DNA of 6,147 nucleotides from DASSKA01 sp035690905 (GTDB taxonomy: Bacteria > Actinomycetota > Actinomycetes > Propionibacteriales > Nocardioidaceae), in contig DASSKA010000120.1 in NCBI GenBank assembly GCA_035690905.1, positions 1 through 6,147 on the forward strand, read 5' to 3'. The notes under the pieces are model-generated. The model did not search any database and was not told the origin of the DNA. It saw only the letters and a list, made by a program, of their open reading frames with translations. Positions 1 to 6,147 of the stretch are shown here, piece by piece (position 1 is the stretch's first letter; each line of letters opens with the position of its first letter). A program made the position numbers and the translations under genes.

Positions 1-2
1 TC

Positions 3-2024
3 CGGCCCAACTACGACGGTCGCGAACGGGAGCCCGGCGTTCTCCCTGCGGCCATCCCGCACCTGCTCGTCAACGGTGCGACCGGCATCGCGGTCGGCAT
101 GGCCACCAACCTGGCGCCGCACAACCTCATCGAGGTCGTACAGGCGCTCCGCCACCTGATCAAGCACCCGAGGACCGATGTCGACGGCCTGATGCGGTTC
201 ATTCCCGGCCCCGACCTGCCGGGCGGTGGGAAGATCGTCGGGCTGGACGGGATCCGCGACGCCTACCTGGGCGGCAGGGGCACCTTCAAGATGCGCGCCA
301 CGGCCCGCGTCGAGTCGGTGACCGCTCGCAAGAAGGGCATCGTGGTCACCGAGCTGCCCTACGGCGTGGGCACCGAGCGGGTCATCGAGTCGATCAAGAA
401 GCTCGTCCAGTCCAAGAAGCTCCAGGGCATCTCCAACGTCATCGACCTCACCGACGGCCAGAACGGCCTGCAGCTGGTGATCGAGGTGAAGAACGGCTTC
501 CACCCGGAGGCCGTCCTGGAGAAGCTCTACAAGCTGACACCGATGGAGGACTCCTTCGGCATCAACGCAGTCGCCCTGGTCGACGGGCAGCCCCGCACCC
601 TCGGCCTGAAGGAGATGCTCGAGGTCTACCTCGAGCACCGCTTCGACGTGGTGCGGCGCCGGTCCAGCTACCGCCGGGGCAAGGCCCTCGACCGGATGCA
701 CCTGGTCGAGGGGCTGCTGATCGCGATCCTGGACATCGACGAGGTGATCCAGCTGATCCGCTCCAGCGACAACACCGAGCAGGCCCGGGAGCGGCTGATG
801 TCGGTGTTCGACCTCACCGAGATCCAGGCCAACTACATCCTCGAGATGCAGCTGCGCCGGCTGACCAAGTTCTCCCGGATCGAGCTGGAGAAGGAGCAGG
901 ACCAGCTGCGGCGCACCATCGAGGAGCTCGACGCCATCCTCGCCGACGACGCGCTGCTGCGGAAGGTCGTGTCCGACGAGCTTGCCGAGGTCGCCAAGAC
1001 CTACGGCACACCACGGCGCACCGTGCTCCTGGAGTCGGCCGGCCAGCCCGTCACCTCCAAGGTTCCCCTGGAGGTCGCCGACGACCCGTGCCTGGTCTAC
1101 CTGTCCTCCAGCGGACTGCTGGCCCGCACCGTCAACGCGGAGCCACCGGGCACCGAGGGTGGCCGCGGCAAGCACGACGTGGTCGTCTCGGCCGTGCCGA
1201 CCACCGCGCGCGGCCAGGTCGGCGTGGTCACCAGCCGGGGCCGGCTGCTCAAGCTCGACGTGCTGGACCTGCCCACCCTGCCGGCCACCGCGAACGCACC
1301 GCACCTGCAGGGCGGGGCGCCGGTCAGCGAGTTCCTGTCGCTCGAAGGCGACGAGCGAGTGCTGGCGCTGTCCACCTTCGACACCGACTCCCCCGGGCTC
1401 GCGCTGGGCACCCGCTCCGGCGTGGTGAAGCGGGTCACCCCGGAATACCTCTCCAACAAGGACTCGTGGGACGTGATCCGGCTGGCCGAGGGCGACGAGC
1501 TGGTCGGTGCCGTGGAGCTGCGCACCGGCAAGGAGGAGCTGTGCTTCATCAGCTCTGACGCTCATCTGCTGCACTTCTCCGCGTCCGGTGTACGCCCCCA
1601 GGGCCGCGCGGGAGGCGGCGTCGCCGGCATCCGGCTCTCCTCCGACGCGCAAGCGGTCTTCTTCGGCGCCCTGGACGCCTCCCCCGACGCGCTGCTGGTC
1701 AGCGTCTCCGGAAGCGGTACGGCGCTGCCGGGGACCGAACCCGGCTCGGTGAAGGTAACCCCGTTCGCGGAGTACCCCGCCAAGGGCCGCGGCACCGGCG
1801 GGGTGCGCTGCCACCGGTTTCTCAAGGGCGAGGACGCCCTGGTGTTCGCCTGGGCGGGCGAGGGCCCGGCCCGGGCGGCTGCGGCCAGCGGCGCCCCGGT
1901 GCCGCTGCCCGAGGCGAACGGCCGCCGGGACGGCTCGGGAACGCCCGGGTCGCAGCCCATCGTCGCGTGCTCCGGACCAGTGGCCGCGCTGCTGCCCGAG
2001 CCGTCCGATACCGTGCCTGGGTGA
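3..2024 (+). CDS. parC: DNA topoisomerase IV subunit A (ParC), 5'-truncated
   Basis: The gene encodes the DNA-breaking and rejoining subunit of topoisomerase IV, which pairs with ParE to decatenate replicated chromosomes in the cytoplasm. The frame is open from base 3, before the first in-frame ATG at 99, so the gene starts outside the window. The 673 codons present begin with NYDG...EPGVLPAAIPHLLVNG and GIAVGMATN, the conserved core of the type IIA A subunit. The catalytic tyrosine and winged helix lie upstream and are missing, about 140 residues if full length is near 820. The tower and coiled-coil arm follow (about nt 560-1010, ending ELEKEQDQLRRTIEELDAIL). A beta-pinwheel C-terminal domain runs from about nt 1035 to 1850, with blade-like GRGKHDVVV and GRAGGGVAGIRL segments. 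No intact GyrA box (QRRGGKG) is visible. I prefer ParC to GyrA for that reason and because a ParE-type subunit lies nearby. The TGA stop overlaps the next gene's GTG. Confidence 0.93.
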   Translation, partial: RPNYDGREREPGVLPAAIPHLLVNGATGIAVGMATNLAPHNLIEVVQALRHLIKHPRTDVDGLMRFIPGPDLPGGGKIVGLDGIRDAYLGGRGTFKMRATARVESVTARKKGIVVTELPYGVGTERVIESIKKLVQSKKLQGISNVIDLTDGQNGLQLVIEVKNGFHPEAVLEKLYKLTPMEDSFGINAVALVDGQPRTLGLKEMLEVYLEHRFDVVRRRSSYRRGKALDRMHLVEGLLIAILDIDEVIQLIRSSDNTEQARERLMSVFDLTEIQANYILEMQLRRLTKFSRIELEKEQDQLRRTIEELDAILADDALLRKVVSDELAEVAKTYGTPRRTVLLESAGQPVTSKVPLEVADDPCLVYLSSSGLLARTVNAEPPGTEGGRGKHDVVVSAVPTTARGQVGVVTSRGRLLKLDVLDLPTLPATANAPHLQGGAPVSEFLSLEGDERVLALSTFDTDSPGLALGTRSGVVKRVTPEYLSNKDSWDVIRLAEGDELVGAVELRTGKEELCFISSDAHLLHFSASGVRPQGRAGGGVAGIRLSSDAQAVFFGALDASPDALLVSVSGSGTALPGTEPGSVKVTPFAEYPAKGRGTGGVRCHRFLKGEDALVFAWAGEGPARAAAASGAPVPLPEANGRRDGSGTPGSQPIVACSGPVAALLPEPSDTVPG

Positions 2025-2518
2025 CCTCACCCTTCGACGACCTGCTGTCAGCCAACGAACACTTCGCCCAGAGCTTCCCGCACGCCGACGTCCAGGGCGT
2101 TGCCCGGGCCGGCGTGGCGGTGGTGACCTGCATGGACGCCCGGATCCCGCCCCTGGAGATGCTCGGGCTGCGCCTCGGGGACGCCAAGGTGGTCCGGAAT
2201 CCCGGGGGCCGGGTGACCCCGGTCGCGATGGAGGCCCTGGTGCTCGCGGTGAACCTGCTGGGCGTGAACCGGATCCTGGTGGTGCCGCACACCCGGTGTG
2301 CCATGGCCTCGTCGACGCAGGAGGAGATGCGCGCCCGGGTGGCCGAGTCCTCCGGCGGAGACACCTCCGAAGTGACCTTCAGCGTGGTCGACGACCAGCG
2401 CGCGGCACTCGTCAAGGACGTGGAGGCGGTCCGCCACCACCCGCTGGTCCCGTCCTCGGTCGCGGTGGGCGGCTTCGTCTACGACGTGGACACCGGGCGG
2501 CTCGAGCAGGTCGTCTGA
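2021..2518 (+). CDS. Beta-class carbonic anhydrase, short type
   Basis: The product is a predicted cytoplasmic zinc enzyme interconverting CO2 and bicarbonate. From GTG 2021 it has 165 residues, close to mycobacterial Rv1284 (163 residues as I recall it). The zinc ligands are visible: C37 and D39 in the CxDxR motif (CMDAR, with R41 completing the Asp-Arg dyad), and H90 and C93 in HTRC. RNPGG (59-63) corresponds to the usual RNAGG, and the end, GGFVYDVDTGRLEQV, resembles the terminal strand of Rv1284-like enzymes. I chose GTG 2021 because MTSPFDDLLSANEHF aligns with the family's N terminus. The upstream GTG at 1967 would add residues that only shadow the parC end. The start overlaps parC's TGA (GTGA) and no clear Shine-Dalgarno is seen, so translational coupling to parC is likely. 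HTRCA replaces the commoner HTDCG, so activity is inferred rather than certain. Confidence 0.9.
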   Translation: MTSPFDDLLSANEHFAQSFPHADVQGVARAGVAVVTCMDARIPPLEMLGLRLGDAKVVRNPGGRVTPVAMEALVLAVNLLGVNRILVVPHTRCAMASSTQEEMRARVAESSGGDTSEVTFSVVDDQRAALVKDVEAVRHHPLVPSSVAVGGFVYDVDTGRLEQVV

Positions 2519-2527
2519 CCCGCGCCA

Positions 2528-4618
<2,091 letters not shown>

Positions 4619-4622
4619 GTGT

Positions 4623-4628
4623 CTCCTT
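4623..4628 (-). promoter_or_regulatory. parE ribosome binding site
   Basis: AAGGAG on the minus strand lies four bases before GTG 4618. It supports that GTG as the parE start over downstream alternatives. Confidence 0.8.
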
Positions 4629-4726
4629 GGGTGCGGACAGGGGTGGACGAGGTGTACTGGCCAAATCTACCCGCGACACGCCCGACCCCCGCGAAACGCC
4701 ACACCTCCCGTGGATAACGACGTCCA

Positions 4727-4751
4727 GGGGCCACGATGGGCCCCCTAGGGG
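4727..4751. repeat. Overlapping GC-rich palindromes upstream of parE
   Basis: GGGGCC (4727-4732) and GGCCCC (4739-4744) form a perfect 6-bp inverted repeat around a 6-nt loop. The perfect 10-bp palindrome CCCCTAGGGG (4742-4751) overlaps its right arm, so the two folds exclude each other. They lie about 110-130 bp upstream of the parE start. They could be an operator or a transcript structure; the sequence does not decide. Confidence 0.4.
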
Positions 4752-4850
4752 CGAAGGAGGTTTCAAGTCGGGCCGTTCGGCAACTGTCCAGGTCCGGGAT
4801 CTCGCCGGATCTTGGGGAAAGGAGATCGGACGGTGTGGGCAGACTCACGT

Positions 4851-4863
4851 GGTCTCGAAGACC
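4851..4863. repeat. Short perfect inverted repeat (GGTCT-CGA-AGACC)
   Basis: Five-base arms surround a 3-nt centre, 17 bp upstream of the candidate SigR-like -35 element. The position would suit a regulator binding site for the DUF7455-like gene, but such a short palindrome can occur by chance. Confidence 0.3.
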
Positions 4864-4879
4864 GAACCCTTTCCCTGCC

Positions 4880-4906
4880 GGGAACGAGGACGCGTGATTG
4901 GATGTT
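4880..4906 (+). promoter_or_regulatory. Candidate SigR/SigH-type (thiol-stress ECF) promoter
   Basis: GGGAAC at 4880-4885 is followed after exactly 18 bases by GTT at 4904-4906. The Streptomyces SigR and mycobacterial SigH promoters have a consensus of the form GGGAAY-N~18-GTT. Transcription would begin near 4913 and give a leader of about 70 nt before the DUF7455-like start at 4983. No convincing TTGACA/TATAAT pair is seen in the same stretch. The match is to a short consensus, so this is a prediction. Confidence 0.5.
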
Positions 4907-4920
4907 GTCCCATGTGAGAC
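4907..4920. promoter_or_regulatory. Imperfect palindrome at the predicted transcription start
   Basis: GTCCCATGTGAGAC reads as GTCnCA-TG-TGnGAC, with complementary arms except for one mismatch in each half and the central TG. It sits directly after the GTT element, where a repressor would block initiation. I cannot name a regulator. Confidence 0.3.
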
Positions 4921-4970
4921 GCAGCAGGGCTTGAACCACCCGCTACGTTGACCAGGACGCCTAGGGAAGA

Positions 4971-4977
4971 AAAGAGG
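4971..4977 (+). promoter_or_regulatory. Ribosome binding site of the DUF7455-like gene
   Basis: AAAGAGG ends five bases before GTG 4983. With the conserved protein N terminus it fixes that start. Confidence 0.65.
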
Positions 4978-4982
4978 CCCAA

Positions 4983-5213
4983 GTGACCACTGCAGTTGCC
5001 CCCAGGACACCGCTCACCGCTGCGGACCGCTGCGACCGGTGCGGTGCCCAGGCCTACCTGCGCGTGGAGCTCGCCGGCGGCGGTGACCTGCTGTTCTGCG
5101 CCCACCACGCCAGGGAGCACGGTGACAAGCTCCGCAAGATCGCGGTCAGTGTGCACGACGAGACCGACAAGCTCACCGACACGCCGGCGACGGCGCAGGA
5201 GGGCGAGCGCTGA
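4983..5213 (+). CDS. Small DUF7455-like zinc-binding protein
   Basis: This 76-residue protein of unknown function has the pattern C17-x2-C20 ... C39-x-H41-H42 (CDRC then FCAHH), which looks like one zinc-ribbon-like site. The stretch LTAADRCDRCGAQAYLRVEL followed by LLFCAHHAREH is a hallmark of a short protein family widespread in actinobacteria, often near principal sigma factor genes. I assign DUF7455 from memory of that pattern. There is no signal peptide or membrane segment, so it is probably cytoplasmic. The C-terminal third is polar, charged and probably flexible. GTG 4983 is chosen for its AAAGAGG site and because the protein begins just before the conserved LTAADRC block. It diverges from parE and is preceded by a SigR/SigH-like promoter candidate, which would fit a cysteine-bearing protein responding to thiol stress. 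That role is inference only. Confidence 0.85.
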   Translation: MTTAVAPRTPLTAADRCDRCGAQAYLRVELAGGGDLLFCAHHAREHGDKLRKIAVSVHDETDKLTDTPATAQEGER

Positions 5214-5236
5214 GTCGGATTCACCCAGACTGCAAC

Positions 5237-5267
5237 CGAGGCCCCGGGCGATCCGCCCGGGGCCTCG
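5237..5267 (+). terminator. Strong stem-loop after the DUF7455-like gene
   Basis: A perfect 14-bp GC-rich stem (arms 5237-5250 and 5254-5267) closes on an ATC loop, 23 bases after the TGA. There is no U-tract, as in many actinobacterial terminators. It ends 20 bases before the transporter ATG. It may therefore terminate the DUF7455-like transcript, or act as an intercistronic attenuator or stabiliser if the two genes share a message. Confidence 0.75.
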
Positions 5268-5287
5268 CTGCGTGAGACGGTGTCCGG

Positions 5288-6130
5288 ATGGCCGTGCTGC
5301 TCGCTTTGTGCTCCGCGGTCGCCTACGGCGTGTCCGACTTCATCGGCGGGGTGGTCGCCCGCCGCACGTCGGCCTGGCAGGTGGCCGTGGTCGCGCAGTT
5401 CTCCTCGACCCTGTGCATCCTGGTGGTGGCCCTGCTGCTGCCCGGAGCCGCCACCGGCACCGACCTGGCCTGGGGTGCGGTGGCCGGGATCGGGAGCGGT
5501 CTGGGCACCGGCTTCCTCTACCGGGGGTTCGCCTCGGGGCGGATCAGTGTGGTCTCCCCGGTCTCGGCGGTCGGCTCCGCCGCGGTGCCGGTGCTGGTGG
5601 GCGCCACGACCGGTGAGCGCCCGTCGCCGCTGATCTGGGCCGGGATCGTCCTCGCGCTGCCCGGGATCTGGGCCGTGTCGGCGGTTCCCGACCCGTCCGG
5701 TGAGGGCAGCCGCGGATCGCTCCGCGAGGGCCTGCTCGACGGAGTGCTGTCCGGTCTCGGGTTCGGCGGCCTGTTCGCCGCCCTGGGGCAGGTGCCCGCC
5801 TCTGCGGGGCTCATGCCGCTGGTGGCCGCCAACGCCGTGTCGGTGCCCACGGTCGTCGTACTCGCCCTGGCACTGCGCTCGAGCTGGCGGCCGCGGGGCC
5901 GCACGGTGTGGTGGGCGCTGGCGGCCGGGCCGTTCGGCGCCTCGGCGACCGCGGCGTTCCTGCTGGCCAGCCAGCGCGGCTTCCTCAGCGTGGCCGGCGT
6001 GCTGTCCGCGCTGTACCCGGCGACGACCGTGCTGCTCGCCGTGGCGCTGCTGCACGAGCGGATCCACCGGCTGCAGGCGCTCGGCCTGGCTCTCTGCGCC
6101 CTGGCGATCGCCTTGGTCGCCGGCGGCTAG
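5288..6130 (+). CDS. EamA/DMT-superfamily membrane transporter
   Basis: This 280-residue integral membrane protein has about ten hydrophobic segments (roughly 2-22, 30-51, 60-78, 86-106, 115-133, 148-167, 174-196, 206-225, 231-254 and 262-279). It forms two five-helix halves joined by a polar linker (134-147), the architecture of the drug/metabolite transporter superfamily. The end, LSALYPATTVLLAVALLHERIHRLQALG, is the typical second EamA repeat signature with its conserved glutamate (E257). Length fits the family (about 280-300). Such proteins export or import small metabolites, but the substrate cannot be read from the sequence. ATG 5288 is the first start after an in-frame TGA at 5273-5275, with no clear Shine-Dalgarno. 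A strong hairpin ends 20 bases upstream, leaving almost no room for a promoter in between. The TAG stop overlaps the stop of the convergent sigma-factor gene. Confidence 0.88.
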   Translation: MAVLLALCSAVAYGVSDFIGGVVARRTSAWQVAVVAQFSSTLCILVVALLLPGAATGTDLAWGAVAGIGSGLGTGFLYRGFASGRISVVSPVSAVGSAAVPVLVGATTGERPSPLIWAGIVLALPGIWAVSAVPDPSGEGSRGSLREGLLDGVLSGLGFGGLFAALGQVPASAGLMPLVAANAVSVPTVVVLALALRSSWRPRGRTVWWALAAGPFGASATAAFLLASQRGFLSVAGVLSALYPATTVLLAVALLHERIHRLQALGLALCALAIALVAGG

Positions 6131-6147
6131 TCGAGGTAGTCGCGGAG
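6127..6147 (-). CDS. Principal RNA polymerase sigma factor (HrdB/SigA), last six codons
   Basis: Only the 3' end is in the window. Read on the minus strand it gives L-R-D-Y-L-D followed by TAG (6127-6129). This is the conserved terminal sequence of group 1 sigma factors in actinobacteria, just after the region 4.2 DNA-binding helices (commonly ...SRSQVLRDYLD). Related group 2 sigma factors can end alike, so HrdB/SigA versus a paralogue is open. The location next to parE agrees with the parE-hrdB neighbourhood known in Streptomyces. The stop shares CTAG (6127-6130) with the transporter stop. Six residues are little evidence, but the match is exact and the context fits. Confidence 0.7.
   Translation of the reverse strand, partial: LRDYLD

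Larger units (their letters stand above)
4619..4982. promoter_or_regulatory. Divergent intergenic region between parE and the DUF7455-like gene
   Basis: This 364-bp stretch holds no convincing gene and is clearly less GC-rich at its right end than the flanking genes. It must carry promoters for parE (-) and the small zinc protein (+). Towards parE, a TAGATT hexamer on the minus strand (4664-4669) could be a -10 box, but no good -35 precedes it at 16-19 bp. Several small palindromes and a SigR/SigH-like promoter are listed separately. A 33-codon frame (GTG 4833 to TGA 4934) has an AAAGGAG eight bases upstream, but its codon use is unlike the neighbours. Confidence 0.75.

Noticed and set aside
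99..101. ATG 99 as the start of parC.
   Set aside because: It is the Met inside the conserved GIAVGMATN motif, and homology continues upstream to the window edge.
4931..4959. TTGAAC (4931-4936) and TTGACC (4948-4953) as -35 boxes of a housekeeping promoter.
   Set aside because: Neither has an acceptable -10 hexamer 16-19 bp downstream before the start codon.
5054..6067. A 337-codon minus-strand frame across the DUF7455-like and transporter genes.
   Set aside because: It is rich in R, G, H and Q with no domain pattern and crosses the intergenic hairpin. The plus-strand genes there have clear family signatures.

Overview
The window is very GC-rich, with strong G/C bias at third codon positions, GTG starts and tight gene packing. 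Its products (ParC/ParE topoisomerase IV, a DUF7455-type small zinc protein, an HrdB/SigA-like sigma factor tail) point to an actinobacterium. The parE product reads like Streptomyces-type ParE, but I cannot fix the order or genus from this sequence.

Layout from left to right. A 5'-truncated parC (topoisomerase IV subunit A, +) enters from the left edge and ends at 2024. A short beta-carbonic anhydrase gene (+) starts inside its stop codon with a GTGA overlap and ends at 2518. parE (topoisomerase IV subunit B, -) converges on it with 9 bp between the two stops, and an imperfect 19-bp inverted repeat spans the junction. A 364-bp divergent intergenic region (4619-4982) holds the parE ribosome binding site, several small palindromes and a candidate SigR/SigH-type promoter (GGGAAC-N18-GTT). 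That promoter faces a 76-residue DUF7455-like protein (+, 4983-5213). A strong 14-bp-stem hairpin follows, then an EamA/DMT-type membrane transporter (+, 5288-6130). The last 21 bases encode L-R-D-Y-L-D-stop on the minus strand, which is the terminal sequence of principal sigma factors (HrdB/SigA). Its stop codon shares the palindrome CTAG with the transporter stop.

ParC and ParE together form the A2B2 decatenating topoisomerase IV that separates sister chromosomes. They flank the carbonic anhydrase in convergent orientation, so they are not in one operon. The sigma-factor end fits the known proximity of parE to hrdB in Streptomyces. Overall this is a core housekeeping region. I see no mobile element, CRISPR array, tRNA or rRNA, and no clear novel system. 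The most useful leads are the candidate thiol-stress promoter before the zinc protein, the inverted repeat across the parE/carbonic anhydrase convergence, and the carbonic anhydrase coupled to parC.
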